The notes beneath the pieces were generated by a model. The model was not told the DNA's origin, did no database searches, and saw only the letters and a program-made list of their open reading frames with translations. A program made the translations under genes and the position numbers. Below are positions 34,280 to 43,366 of a stretch of 64,000 nucleotides of DNA, piece after piece. The number at the start of each line of letters is the position of its first letter. Position 1 is the stretch's first letter. The DNA is taken from assembly GCA_025938935.1 (NCBI GenBank), contig JAPCWB010000001.1:310001-374000 (forward strand), written 5' to 3'. The DNA is from Novosphingobium sp. MW5. GTDB taxonomy: Bacteria; Pseudomonadota; Alphaproteobacteria; Sphingomonadales; Sphingomonadaceae.

Positions 34280-35128
34280 ATGACCAGCAAACTTCAGCAG
34301 TTCTTTGCCGACACGGGCACCCTTGCGCAGGTTACGGAACGCGGTCGACTGGACAATTCAGACCTGTTCTTCAATCCGGTCGAGGGCGGCTTCGATATCT
34401 GCGTAGATACGCGCATCCGGTTCGAATACCGCGAGAAGACGGGAGTCAGCTGCTTTTTCCAGCCCGGGACTACGAAGGCCGAACTGGAACTGTGGCACAA
34501 GGGCTCGGTCATGGGCCTCGCCGCCTGGTGCCAAGGGTTGGTGGCGCTGCACGTCAGCGCAGTTCAGTGCGGCAAGGGGCTTGTGGCCATGGCAGGCGAT
34601 TCGGGCGCGGGGAAATCCACCCTCGCCGCCGCCCTGGGCACGCATGGCTATCCCCTGTTTGCCGATGATACGCTGATTCTCGACCGGCAGGACGGCGCAT
34701 TCGTTGCCATGCCAGGGCATAAGAAGCTGAAGCTGTGGGACAATGCGTTCGAGTTGACCGGCGCGGTTCGTGCAGAACAGTTGCAGCCCGGGATCGAAAA
34801 ATACTTTGCGCAGAACGCCAGTACTTCTTCTGCCGCCTTACTGCCGCTTACCGATCTCGTCCTGCTAACTGAAACCGATGCAGCGCAGCCGCATTTCCGG
34901 CAAATTCGGGGGGCGGAAAAGATTAAACGCTGCGCCGATGCGCTATACCGGCCAGACCTCTATGCCCAGATCGCCAAGGGGCAGGATCATGCCGCGCTGA
35001 TGCTGGAACTATCGACAAAGGTGCGGATCTGGGAGTTCGGCAGATCACGAAACCGCGAATTATTTGCTGAAACGACCCGCTTCCTTGCCCGCAACTTGGC
35101 AGGTTTGACGGACAGTAGTGTTACATAA
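34280..35128 (+). CDS. HPr kinase-like peptide kinase of a lasso-type RiPP cluster
   Basis: A 282-aa homologue of HPr kinase/phosphorylase. The P-loop GDSGAGKST lies at 106-114 and an acidic pair FADDTLIL at about 127-134. No HPr-system genes are near. In paeninodin-type lasso clusters such kinases phosphorylate the C-terminal Ser of the precursor peptide, and the precursor encoded next ends in Ser. That role is inferred here. The start ATG 34280 has AGAAG upstream; ATG 34244 is an alternative. Confidence 0.85.
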   Translation: MTSKLQQFFADTGTLAQVTERGRLDNSDLFFNPVEGGFDICVDTRIRFEYREKTGVSCFFQPGTTKAELELWHKGSVMGLAAWCQGLVALHVSAVQCGKGLVAMAGDSGAGKSTLAAALGTHGYPLFADDTLILDRQDGAFVAMPGHKKLKLWDNAFELTGAVRAEQLQPGIEKYFAQNASTSSAALLPLTDLVLLTETDAAQPHFRQIRGAEKIKRCADALYRPDLYAQIAKGQDHAALMLELSTKVRIWEFGRSRNRELFAETTRFLARNLAGLTDSSVT

Positions 35129-35133
35129 TCCGA

Positions 35134-35162
35134 TTGACGTTGCAGTGCAGCGAAGTTAGTAA
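35134..35162 (+). promoter_or_regulatory. Predicted promoter of the precursor peptide gene
   Basis: TTGACG (35134-35139), 17-base spacer, TAGTAA (35157-35162), then 35 bases to the precursor ATG. A separate promoter would let the small peptide be made in excess over the enzymes. Confidence 0.45.
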
Positions 35163-35197
35163 TCAAGCCACAAGTAACGGTTTAAGGTAAATTAGCC

Positions 35198-35350
35198 ATG
35201 GCAGTTTCTCACATTGATTCGAACCGTGCTTCGAAGCGCGAATGGCAGACGCCGGAAGTCGCCGCTCTCAAGGTTGACCTTCGCGCGGTCGCTCAGGGTA
35301 ATGGCGCCTCGTCGGACGTCCACAAGGCTTCGGCTGCCCAGGCTTCCTGA
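35198..35350 (+). CDS. RiPP (lasso-type) precursor peptide, noncanonical core
   Basis: A 50-aa peptide with an AAGG-type ribosome-binding site. The leader contains EWQTPEVAALKVDL, a W-x-x-P version of the YxxP motif that lasso leaders use to bind the PqqD-like B1 protein. The probable core is GNGASSDVHKASAAQAS: Gly at 34, first acidic residue Asp40 (core position 7), C-terminal Ser. The residue before the last leader position is Ala, not the usual Thr. So it is a convincing precursor by place and leader, but the product may differ from known lasso peptides. C-terminal Ser phosphorylation by the adjacent kinase is inferred. Confidence 0.68.
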   Translation: MAVSHIDSNRASKREWQTPEVAALKVDLRAVAQGNGASSDVHKASAAQAS

Positions 35351-35384
35351 TTCGGTTTGACTAATCGTCAGTCACCAGGGCGTC

Positions 35385-35651
35385 ATGATCTTCGAAAAGC
35401 TGCCTGACGCCTTCGGTGCCGCCGAGGTCGATGGGGAAATCGTGCTGATTTCCGCGTCAACCGGCGAATTCTTTGCCATCAAGGGTTCGGGCGTAGAGAT
35501 TTGGCGCCACCTCGATGAATCTGGCAATGTCGATGAAATCGTCAACAGCCTGACCCGCGAGTTCGCGATCGGCGAACCCACGGCGCGATCCGAGGTGGGC
35601 AAATTTCTTGGCGAGCTTGAAAGTCTCGGCTTTGTCCGGCGCGCCGGATAA
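35385..35651 (+). CDS. PqqD-like leader-binding protein (lasso B1, RRE)
   Basis: An 88-aa PqqD-family protein (VLISASTGEFFAIKGSGVEIW, with a winged-helix C-terminus ending LESLGFVRRAG). Such RiPP recognition elements hold the leader peptide and present it to the B2 protease. It lies 34 bp after the precursor. The size and fold pattern are complete. Confidence 0.88.
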   Translation: MIFEKLPDAFGAAEVDGEIVLISASTGEFFAIKGSGVEIWRHLDESGNVDEIVNSLTREFAIGEPTARSEVGKFLGELESLGFVRRAG

Positions 35652-35714
35652 TCAGTTCCCCGATATGAGCCGGCCTCGCGATCCGCAGGGCGTCTTGAAT
35701 ACTTCCTCCCATCC

Positions 35715-36149
35715 ATGATCTGGCAAGGACGCTTCCGCACCGCTAGTGCGATGATGCAGCTCCTGCTCGCCGTTATGCTGGTTCGCTGGATTCCCATGCG
35801 CAAGTGGCGCGGCTGGCTCGGGTCAATGCAAGTCGCCCCCGTCATGCCGTCGCATTCTGCCGATCCGGCTATCCTCAAGATCGCCTATGGCCATGCCCTG
35901 CACGTGCTGCGGGCGGCGAGGCACTTGCCCTTCACGGTCAAATGCCTGCCACAGGCGATGGTCCTGCAATGGCAGCTTGGCCGTCGGCATATCGGTAGCC
36001 AGTTGGTTATCGCCATGCTGAAAGCCGGTCATTCTGCCGCGGCGGATCCCTATCATGCATGGGTCGAACTGGAAGGCGTTATCCTGCTCGGCAATTGCGA
36101 ACGCAGCGACTATGCTGTCCTTATGACCCTTTCCAACCAGCCAGTTTGA
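35715..36149 (+). CDS. Lasso peptide B2-type transglutaminase-fold protease
   Basis: A 144-aa protein matching the Transglut_core3/B2 family, which removes the leader. Cys77 (FTVKCLPQAMVLQWQL) and His114 (PYHAWVELEG) are at the expected places. The third triad residue is unclear: the usual acidic residue after HAWVE...G is replaced by the run ILLGN, with acidic residues only further on. It lies between B1 and C genes, with a 63-bp gap upstream. Confidence 0.85.
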   Translation: MIWQGRFRTASAMMQLLLAVMLVRWIPMRKWRGWLGSMQVAPVMPSHSADPAILKIAYGHALHVLRAARHLPFTVKCLPQAMVLQWQLGRRHIGSQLVIAMLKAGHSAAADPYHAWVELEGVILLGNCERSDYAVLMTLSNQPV

Positions 36150-36160
36150 CCTGCGCCTGC

Positions 36161-38071
36161 ATGCTGCACCGCACAAATCTGCTGATCGCGGCGGCTATCG
36201 ACTTTGCCGGACATGGCTGGCCCGAAGGCACTGCGGAGCGGATGGCCGCTTCGCTGGAACTTGGCAAGGGTGGCGGGGTGAGCCGGCGTGGAGCGGCATC
36301 TGCCATCCTGCTGGCACGCGGGAAGCAAGGCGATGGCACGGTTGCCACTTCCGTGCAGGGCGCGCAGGTCATGTTCGCGGGCTACCTGCAGGACCGCCCA
36401 GGACTGCGGCAAAGGCTGGGCCTGCCGCAAAGCCAGCCGCTCGACGATGCCGAGCTCTATGCCGCCGCCCATGCCCGTTGGGGCGCGAATTGCGACCAGC
36501 GGGTCACCGGCCATTATGCCGCGATCATCTGGTCGCCCGACGCCGGTGTGCTGCGCGCTGCGCGCAGCCCGGGAGACCCTTCTCCGTTGCATTGGTGGAG
36601 CGACGGCTTCCGGATAGTGGTGGCCAGCACGCCCCGCGCGTTGTTCGCGGCTGGCGTTCCGCGCCAACTGGATGACGGCAAGCTCGACACGGCCCTGATC
36701 GGCAGCTTTGCCGAACCATCGCGAAGCTGGTTTGCCGGTATCAGCCGCATCGAAGGCGGCACGGCAATAACCTGGCGGCGGGGCAAGCAGTCCAGCAACC
36801 GCTTCTGGTCGATCGACGCGTTGCCTGAAGTGCGCATGCGGCGCGACGACGATTACGTCGAAGCGCTTGAGGAGCTTTTCGCGCGCGCCGCAAGCCAGGC
36901 GATCGAAGGCTCTCGCCAGCCCGGCCTGCTGTTGTCCGGAGGGCTCGATTCGCAGGCCGTCGCCAGCTTCGCCCTGGAAGCGATGGACGAGGACAGGGGC
37001 ATCGAATGCTTCACCTCTGTACCGGCGCAGGGTTTTCAGCCGGTCGAGCGCGTAGACAGCTTCCCCGATGAACGCGCCCATGTCGAAGCCCTTGTCGCCA
37101 TGCACCCCCACCTCCGGGTGTCCTATGTCGAGGCAGCTGAGCGGGACTTCACGCACCTCTTGGCAGACATGTTCGTGCTAGGCAGCGCCATGCCCCTTGC
37201 GGCGCTTAACATGCACTGGATTCACGAATCGCTCGGCCGTGCAGCTGCTACGGGCTGCGATATCATGCTGACTGGTGCGGGCGGGAACGCCAGCTTCAGC
37301 TATGACGGCGATACGGCCTTTGCCGCGTGGCTGAGGCAAGGCCGGATTGCACGCCTGCTGCGCGAACTCGGCAAGATCGATCTTGACCGGCCGCTGCACC
37401 GGCGTCTGGTTTCCTGGGCTATCATGCCGAACTTGCCCAATGGGCTCAGGACCCGGCTAGGCAGACTGGTACGGCCCGGCGAGGCGGATGGACTGGGCTG
37501 CCCCCTGCGATCGGATTACATCCAAGCGCGCGGCCTCGGTCAGCTGGCAGCCTCCATTCCGCTCCGCCCGGCCCGAAGTGCCAGGCGCGCTCGCAGCGAG
37601 CTTCTGTCGATGGGCAGCGCGGAAGGGGGCGATATCGAGCTGGCACTCGAACTGCTGCACGGTGTTCCTTTCCGCGATCCCACCTCCTATCGTCCACTGG
37701 TCGAATTTTGCGCCAGGATCCCCGAAGACCAGTATCGCCGCAATGGCGTGTCACGCTGGCTTGCGCGGCGTCTTCTCAAGGGGCGGATTCCAGAGCAGGT
37801 CCGCATGGACAGGCGAACGGGCCATCAGGGTGCCGACTGGCCGCTCCGGCTGGAGCGAATACGACCTGACATTCTCAAGGAACTCGACCTGATGGCCGCG
37901 GACGATGAAACGGCCGCCCGTTTCGATCTGCCCCGCATCACGGCTGCGCTACGCCAATGGGACGGCCGCGATGTGCGGACCGCCAAGACCTTCGAGAAGG
38001 TCGCGGTTGCTTCCAGTCGGGCAGTTGTAGCGAACCGCTTCATCCGATTTGCCGGGGGTTCCAATCGCTGA
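36161..38071 (+). CDS. Asparagine synthetase-like lasso cyclase (C protein)
   Basis: A 636-aa AsnB-like enzyme. The N-terminal domain resembles a class II amidotransferase but lacks the Cys2 nucleophile (it starts LHRTN). The synthetase domain has the ATP PP-loop SGGLDS (259-264). In lasso clusters this enzyme activates the acidic side chain as AMP ester and closes the macrolactam ring. The start ATG 36161 is chosen over 36059 because the upstream part overlaps the B2 gene. The stop overlaps the next gene (TGATG). Confidence 0.87.
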   Translation: MLHRTNLLIAAAIDFAGHGWPEGTAERMAASLELGKGGGVSRRGAASAILLARGKQGDGTVATSVQGAQVMFAGYLQDRPGLRQRLGLPQSQPLDDAELYAAAHARWGANCDQRVTGHYAAIIWSPDAGVLRAARSPGDPSPLHWWSDGFRIVVASTPRALFAAGVPRQLDDGKLDTALIGSFAEPSRSWFAGISRIEGGTAITWRRGKQSSNRFWSIDALPEVRMRRDDDYVEALEELFARAASQAIEGSRQPGLLLSGGLDSQAVASFALEAMDEDRGIECFTSVPAQGFQPVERVDSFPDERAHVEALVAMHPHLRVSYVEAAERDFTHLLADMFVLGSAMPLAALNMHWIHESLGRAAATGCDIMLTGAGGNASFSYDGDTAFAAWLRQGRIARLLRELGKIDLDRPLHRRLVSWAIMPNLPNGLRTRLGRLVRPGEADGLGCPLRSDYIQARGLGQLAASIPLRPARSARRARSELLSMGSAEGGDIELALELLHGVPFRDPTSYRPLVEFCARIPEDQYRRNGVSRWLARRLLKGRIPEQVRMDRRTGHQGADWPLRLERIRPDILKELDLMAADDETAARFDLPRITAALRQWDGRDVRTAKTFEKVAVASSRAVVANRFIRFAGGSNR

Positions 38072-39303
38072 TGGCTGGTGAGCACCTCGACCTGGTTGAC
38101 CTGCTCCTGCTTCGCATTGCCGCAGGGGCTGGCAGCGCATTGGATGGCGCCATAGGGCGGCTGCAAGCATCGGATTGGCTGAAGCTTGCGCAGCGTGCCA
38201 TCGCGTTCCGGCTCGGCCCTCTGCTTGCGCAGGCCGTGGCCGACCATGGCTGGCCAACGCCGGCGGATGCCAAAGCACTGCTCGAGCGCGACCGCCGCGA
38301 GAATGCCTTGCGGGCTTTGTCGCAGCAGAGGACCCTTGCCTCGCTGGCCAGTCGGATGAACCGGCATGGCATGGCCCACGCTGTGCTCAAGGGCGGAGCA
38401 TTGGTGCTGGGCCAGGCTGCGGACCGGCCGGTGCTGCGCATCATGCGCGACATCGACGTCCTGCTCTCGCCGAGCGATGCCGAAAGCCTCCACTCCGACC
38501 TGCGCAGCCATGGCTGGGCAGTGCCGCCCGGCTACCTTCGTGAGGCGGGGCCGGATAGCCATCACCTTGCGGTGCTCGCCGATCCAGAGAACGGCAACCT
38601 CGTCGAACTGCACATTCGGCTGACCAAGGCCGCCCGGCCCGCCGGGGCAGCATTGGGGGAGAGGATCTTGCGCGATGCCGTCACGGTCTCGTGCCTTGGC
38701 GGTGAGGTCCGCATCACCGATCCGGCGAGCAATTTCCTGCACCTGCTCGCCCATGCGACACTGAACCGTCCCTTCGATCCGGGGCCGCAGTTCCTTGCCG
38801 ATATCTCGGGGCTGGCGAGGGATGCCCGGCTCGACCCGGAGGCGCTCGCAGCAGAGGCGCGGTCGGCGGGCCTGGAGCGCGCGCTTGGACTGACGATCGG
38901 GCTTTTGGACAACCTCGCTCCCCTGCCAGACGGAAAGTGGCGGGGCCTGATCCCACCTGAGACCAAAGACCAGCTGCCTGCCGCCATGGCTGCCTTGCTG
39001 CACCGGCAGGACCGCGACCGCGAATTGCGATTCCGCGAAGAGTTTGCCGGCAGGGGGTCGTCGGCATCATGGCTGGTGGCCGGCCTTGCCCGTGCATTCT
39101 CACCCCGAGCCGAGGCGCTGGCGGCAATTGCCGGGCGCCAGCCTGACGATCCCTTGCGCTATCTTGCCTATCCGCGCTGGATCGCGCAGCGCATTTCGTC
39201 CATGGCCAAGGCTAGGTTCGATCCCGGGATCCGCAGCGAAACGGCGCGCGCGGATGTGTTGAAGGATTGGCTTTCGGTCGGGACGGAAGGAGGGCGCCGA
39301 TGA
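38071..39303 (+). CDS. Nucleotidyltransferase-family protein of the RiPP cluster
   Basis: A 410-aa protein with the nucleotidyltransferase signature VLKGGALVL (KGG at 107-109) and RDIDVLL (about 126-132), as in PF14907-type proteins. These often accompany lasso-type clusters in sphingomonads, but their reaction is unproven. It is coupled to the cyclase gene at its start and to the glycosyltransferase gene at its end (4-base overlap), which ties the peptide genes to the polysaccharide genes in one operon. Confidence 0.8.
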   Translation: MAGEHLDLVDLLLLRIAAGAGSALDGAIGRLQASDWLKLAQRAIAFRLGPLLAQAVADHGWPTPADAKALLERDRRENALRALSQQRTLASLASRMNRHGMAHAVLKGGALVLGQAADRPVLRIMRDIDVLLSPSDAESLHSDLRSHGWAVPPGYLREAGPDSHHLAVLADPENGNLVELHIRLTKAARPAGAALGERILRDAVTVSCLGGEVRITDPASNFLHLLAHATLNRPFDPGPQFLADISGLARDARLDPEALAAEARSAGLERALGLTIGLLDNLAPLPDGKWRGLIPPETKDQLPAAMAALLHRQDRDRELRFREEFAGRGSSASWLVAGLARAFSPRAEALAAIAGRQPDDPLRYLAYPRWIAQRISSMAKARFDPGIRSETARADVLKDWLSVGTEGGRR

Positions 39304-40265
39304 ACACTGCTGTGGCCCCCGGCCCCGAACTTTCGGTCATCGTGGTCAACTGGAACACGAAGGACATGACGATCGAATGCCCGGAATCGCTGTACCGCGA
39401 GACCCGGGACACGTCCTTCGAGGTCCTGCTGATCGATAATGGCTCACACGATGGTTCGGCCGATGCGATTGCGGCGCGCTTCCCGCAGGTCCGCCTGCTG
39501 CGCGAGAGCGTGAACCACGGCTTTGCCAAGGCCAACAACATTGCCGCTGAACAGGCCAGAGGGCGAAAACTGCTATTACTGAACAGCGACACCGTGGTGC
39601 TGGACGGGGCAGTCGACAAGTTGGTCCGGTTTTCTGCCCGCGTGCCTCGGGCGCGGATCTGGGGTGGGCGCACTGTCTATGGCGATGGCAGCCTGAACAT
39701 CGGCTCGGCCTGGGGCCGCCAGACAGTGTGGAGCGCCTTCTGCTTTGCCAGCGGGCTCAGCCTGCTGTTGTCGCGCTTCTCGCTGTTCGATCCCGAAGCG
39801 ATGCGCGGCTGGGATCGCGGCAGCGAGCGTGAGGTCGATATCGTTTCAGGCTGCTTCCTGATGATCGATCGCGACTTGTGGGAAGAACTTGGCGGGTTCG
39901 ACCAGGACTTCTTCATGTACGCCGAAGAAGCCGACCTGTGCCTGCGCGCCGGCGCACGGGGAGCACGTCCGCGAATAACTCCCGAGGCAACGATCATCCA
40001 CTATGGCGGTGCCAGCGCAACATCGAATTCGCAGGCGGTGCGCCGTGTCCTGCGGGCCAAGGTCGCCCTTGCGCGCAAGCATATGCGCCCCACCAGTGCC
40101 CGCATGGTGCACCTGCTGTTCGTTTTTGCTGCCGCCCTGCGCCGCGCCGCATACGGCCTGATGAGTTCCCTGGCGGGCAAGGGGCGCGAGCAGGCGCAGG
40201 TCTGGGATGCTGTCTGGCGGGATCGCCATTCCCGGGCCGGCGGCGCCGATCGCCAGTCGGGGTAA
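39300..40265 (+). CDS. Glycosyltransferase family 2 (rhamnosyltransferase-like)
   Basis: A 321-aa GT-A enzyme: ELSVIVVNWNTKDMT (9-23), LLIDNGSHDGSAD, LLLLNSDTVV (the DxD-like SD site) and GGFDQDFFMYAEEADLCLR. This wording is that of the WbbL-type GT2 group, often rhamnosyltransferases. It is cytoplasmic with a hydrophobic C-terminal region near 275-290. Its start overlaps the nucleotidyltransferase stop (ATGA). Confidence 0.85.
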   Translation: MNTAVAPGPELSVIVVNWNTKDMTIECPESLYRETRDTSFEVLLIDNGSHDGSADAIAARFPQVRLLRESVNHGFAKANNIAAEQARGRKLLLLNSDTVVLDGAVDKLVRFSARVPRARIWGGRTVYGDGSLNIGSAWGRQTVWSAFCFASGLSLLLSRFSLFDPEAMRGWDRGSEREVDIVSGCFLMIDRDLWEELGGFDQDFFMYAEEADLCLRAGARGARPRITPEATIIHYGGASATSNSQAVRRVLRAKVALARKHMRPTSARMVHLLFVFAAALRRAAYGLMSSLAGKGREQAQVWDAVWRDRHSRAGGADRQSG

Positions 40266-40271
40266 CCGCCC

Positions 40272-41437
40272 ATGGGCAAGCCGTTCATCGTTCATGTGAG
40301 CGCCGATTACCCCGACGCGAACGGGCCGAACCGAACGCCTGTGATCCAGCGGCTCGTGAAGCTTGTCGCCAGCAGTTTCGACCAGCAGGTCTATTCACTG
40401 ACGCGCTTGAGCCCGCCACTGGCAAGCTGGCCCCGGCCTTCGCCGCAAGTGCGGTTCGAAGTCGAGGGCGAAGGCCATTGCCGGCTGACATACGCTGCGC
40501 CGCCGCGCGGGCTCCATCACCGGCGGCTGCTTGATGCGCTGGGTGAAGCGCTGGCCGAACATATCGGCCGCGGGCGCAGGCCCGATCTCATCATCGGCCA
40601 CAAGCTGACGGTCGAAGGCGTTGCAGTGGCGCGCGCGGCCGGGCTCTTGGGCGTACCTTATGCCTTGTCGATCCAGGGCAATACCGACGCCAAGATCCTT
40701 GCCGCACGGCCAGACCTGCGGGGGCTTTCTCGCGGATATTTCACGATGCGGCGGCGGTCTTTCCCTTTGCCCCCTGGGCGCTGGACCGGGTCCAGGATCT
40801 GCTCGGAAAGAGGCTGGGCGTTACCCAATTGCTGCCTTGCCTGACCGGCCGGGAGTCCATCATGGCGCCGGAGCCGGGAAGCGGGCTGGTCAGCGCCTTC
40901 CACCTCCACAATTACCGGCTGAAGAACCTGCCGCGGCTGGCCAGCGCCGTGCGCCTTGCCCGGCAAACGGAACCGGCTATTGACTTCACGCTGTACGGCG
41001 GCGGCGACCAAGGCACCATGGCGCGTGTCCATGCGCACTGCGGTGCGGACATCGCCATGGGCGGCCATGTCCCCGGTGAGGAACTCTCCCTCCGGCTCCA
41101 CGCGGCGCGCGGGTTTGCCATGCCCTCGCTGCGAGAAAGCTTCGGGCTGGTCTTTGTCGAGGCGCTGATGGCCGGCACGCCCATACTCTACCCCCGGGGG
41201 GCAGCGGTTGATGGCTGGTTCGATGGCTGTAGCTTTGCCCTGCCTGTCGATCCCCGTGATACTGCCGCAATCGCATCAGCATTGCTCATGCTTCATCGCG
41301 ATGAGGATCGGCTGAAAGGGGACCTTGCCGCCTGGCAGTCCGCCGGGGGTCTGACGCAGTTCGGGAGCGCGGCAATCGGCGCCACTTTCACCCAAGCGGT
41401 AGCCGGCTCCATTGGCCGTGGAGTAGCCGTCCCATGA
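40272..41437 (+). pseudogene. GT4-type glycosyltransferase, frameshifted in a G run
   Basis: The N-terminal part (KPFIVHVSADYPDANGPNRT ... LSIQGNTDAKILAARPDL) is in frame to about 40720. There a run of five G (40720-40724) throws it into another frame, which then reads the expected FHDAAAVFPFAPWALDRVQD. The C-terminal GT4 domain is intact (LYGGGDQGTMARVH; MPSLRESFGLVFVEALMAGTP with the E-x7-E motif). One more G would restore a protein of about 388 aa. It is probably a sequencing indel or a recent mutation. Confidence 0.75.
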
Positions 41438-41582
41438 TGAGATCACGGCCCTTTGCAGTTTGCCTTGAATTAACCACGCCATCTGCCAAACACGTCAAAG
41501 CGGTTATTTTGATCGGTGGCTCGAGGCTGCCGCAATCTGCACCGCACAGGCGAATTACAACGAACGAAGGCAGGCGAGCGAT

Positions 41583-42362
41583 TTGAACGAGCGTAGCGTG
41601 CCCGGTCTTTTGGGTACGGGCCCCAGCATCGAATTCCTGTCGCTTCGGTTCGATCTCGTCGATCAGCCGGCAGCGATCGATGCCTTGCGCACGCTTGCCG
41701 GACAAGCGCGCTTTTCCTACCTGATTACCCCGAACGTCGATCACCTTGTGCAGCTCCACGCCAATCGAAACGACGCAAGGGTTTGGGACAGCTACCGCGA
41801 TGCCGATCTGTGCGTCTGCGACAGCCGCGTTCTGCAGGCCTTGGCTCGGCCGCTTGGAATCGACCTCACCGTCCTGCCGGGCAGCGACCTCACGCAAAAA
41901 TTGCTCGATATGGGGGAATCGGCTTTCGACGATATTGCCGTCATCGGCGGCGATGCCGATCTGATCGAACGATTGCGGAGCCGATATCCACGCCTGACCT
42001 GGCGCGCGCATTTTCCTCCGATGGGCGTCCTTTCCAATGCCTCGGCACAGGAAGAGATTGCCCGTTTCGTGGAAACCGTGCCGTCCAAGCTGGTCATTTT
42101 CGCCATCGGCGCCCCGCAGAGCGAGGTTTGCTGCCACCTGATTGCCAAGCGGGGACGGGCACGGTGCGTGGCTATCTGCACCGGGGCGTCGCTCGAATTC
42201 CTTGCGGGGCTGAAAACACGTGCGCCACTTTGGATGCAACGGGCGCGGCTGGAATGGCTGCACCGGCTGGCAACCGAGCCCCGCCGCCTGTGGCGCCGCT
42301 ATCTCGTAAAGGGGCCAAGGATCCTGGCAATCATCCTTCGCGAGCATGTACTCCGAAGATAG
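41583..42362 (+). CDS. WecG/TagA/CpsF-family glycosyltransferase (GT26)
   Basis: A 259-aa protein from a TTG start, with AGGCGAG-like purines upstream. The family wording is clear: YLITPNVDHLVQLHAN, DADLCVCDSRVLQALAR, VLPGSDL, LVIFAIGAPQSEV and ICTGASLEFLAGLKTRAPLWM. These enzymes add ManNAcA, ManNAc or similar sugars to a lipid-linked acceptor. A 145-bp gap precedes it with no other frame. Confidence 0.85.
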   Translation: MNERSVPGLLGTGPSIEFLSLRFDLVDQPAAIDALRTLAGQARFSYLITPNVDHLVQLHANRNDARVWDSYRDADLCVCDSRVLQALARPLGIDLTVLPGSDLTQKLLDMGESAFDDIAVIGGDADLIERLRSRYPRLTWRAHFPPMGVLSNASAQEEIARFVETVPSKLVIFAIGAPQSEVCCHLIAKRGRARCVAICTGASLEFLAGLKTRAPLWMQRARLEWLHRLATEPRRLWRRYLVKGPRILAIILREHVLRR

Positions 42363-42379
42363 CTCCGGAGAAGAACAGG

Positions 42380-42847
42380 TCAGCCAATGGCCCGGGATAC
42401 CGCGCCTATCAGCGAAGACAGCCGTTCGCTGCTGCCCACCGAAACCGGCTGGTAGTTGCTGATCCGTATGGCCTGTTCAAGTTCCTCGGCCGTCTCGACC
42501 ACAGTGATTCCCGGTGACCCTGCGAAGCGGCGGGCGGTGGCGATCTGGTGGTCGTTCCGATGCTCGCCAAGGTCGGCGCGGCGGGGCATGATGATGATCG
42601 GCTTGGACAAATTCGCCGCCGCCATGATCGCGCCAATTCCGGCATGGGCAATAATGAGGCGGCTCCGCTCCATCTCCGCCTCGAAATCGGGACCGCGCAG
42701 GAATTCGACCGCGCGGATGGTCTTGGGGTGAAAGTCCGGATCGGCGGTCTGCGCAGTGATCTGCCGGCCGACACGGACAGCCATTTCATCAAGGGCGTTC
42801 ATCAGCCTTGGAAAGGGAAGCTGGGTTCCTGCGATGGCAAAGATCAC
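42380..42847 (-). CDS. PssE/Alg13-like glycosyltransferase subunit (GT28 C-terminal half)
   Basis: A 155-aa protein from a GTG start that overlaps the stop of the partner gene (GTGA). It has the donor-sugar domain of GT28: MIFAIAGTQLPFPRL, SRLIIAHAGIGAI and KPIIIMPRRADLGEHRNDHQ. In rhizobial PssD/PssE and eukaryotic Alg14/Alg13 the two halves form one enzyme, with this subunit binding the UDP-sugar and the partner anchoring it to the membrane. Confidence 0.85.
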   Translation of the reverse strand: MIFAIAGTQLPFPRLMNALDEMAVRVGRQITAQTADPDFHPKTIRAVEFLRGPDFEAEMERSRLIIAHAGIGAIMAAANLSKPIIIMPRRADLGEHRNDHQIATARRFAGSPGITVVETAEELEQAIRISNYQPVSVGSSERLSSLIGAVSRAIG

Positions 42848-43366
42848 AGGACCGACCCCGCGTAGATTCGCCGCTTGCCATCGGCAAGGTGCTCGGCCTG
42901 AACGAAAAAGCTGTCGGCGATATAGCTGGCAACGGTGCCGCTCAGGGAAAGCCGCTCGGAATTGGCGATGCTTTCAACCCAGACAGTGGTCGCCCCGGCA
43001 AGCTTGCCCATCACAATGAAAAACAGACCCGGCAATGCCCCCGTCGAGACGACTGTCGTAGGGCGGAACTGGCGGAAGACGCGCACATAGGTCGGGATCG
43101 ACTGGAAAATCCGCTTCACCGTGTTGCGATTGCAATCGGGGATCAGAGCGAAATTTGAAATGCCCAGCTTCTCGTTGTTGATCGCAGACGTGCTCGCATA
43201 ATACGCGTCGCTGCCTTCCCAGTGCAGGACGCAGAGCGTTCAATTGCTGCCAGTGGCCTCCGCTCGAAGAGACACAGAGAACCCGCCCCCCGGCCGCGGA
43301 GCTTTTGCCGCCGCTGTGTTTCAATGCCTCGCAACCCTTCCGCGCAGGAATGTTTCGAAATTTCAT
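42844..43366 (-). pseudogene. PssD/Alg14-like glycosyltransferase subunit, frameshifted
   Basis: The start (ATG 43366) gives VLCVSSSGGHWQQLNALRPAL, the Alg14-type glycine loop. The expected continuation GSDAYYASTSAINNEKLG is in the next frame, which runs on through FRPTTVVSTGALPG to 42844. The shift is at the short C run 43218-43220 (coding strand CTGGGAAGG). Removing one G gives PALEGSDAYY. The restored length is about 173 aa, normal for this half. It is the membrane-anchoring partner of the downstream gene. Confidence 0.75.
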
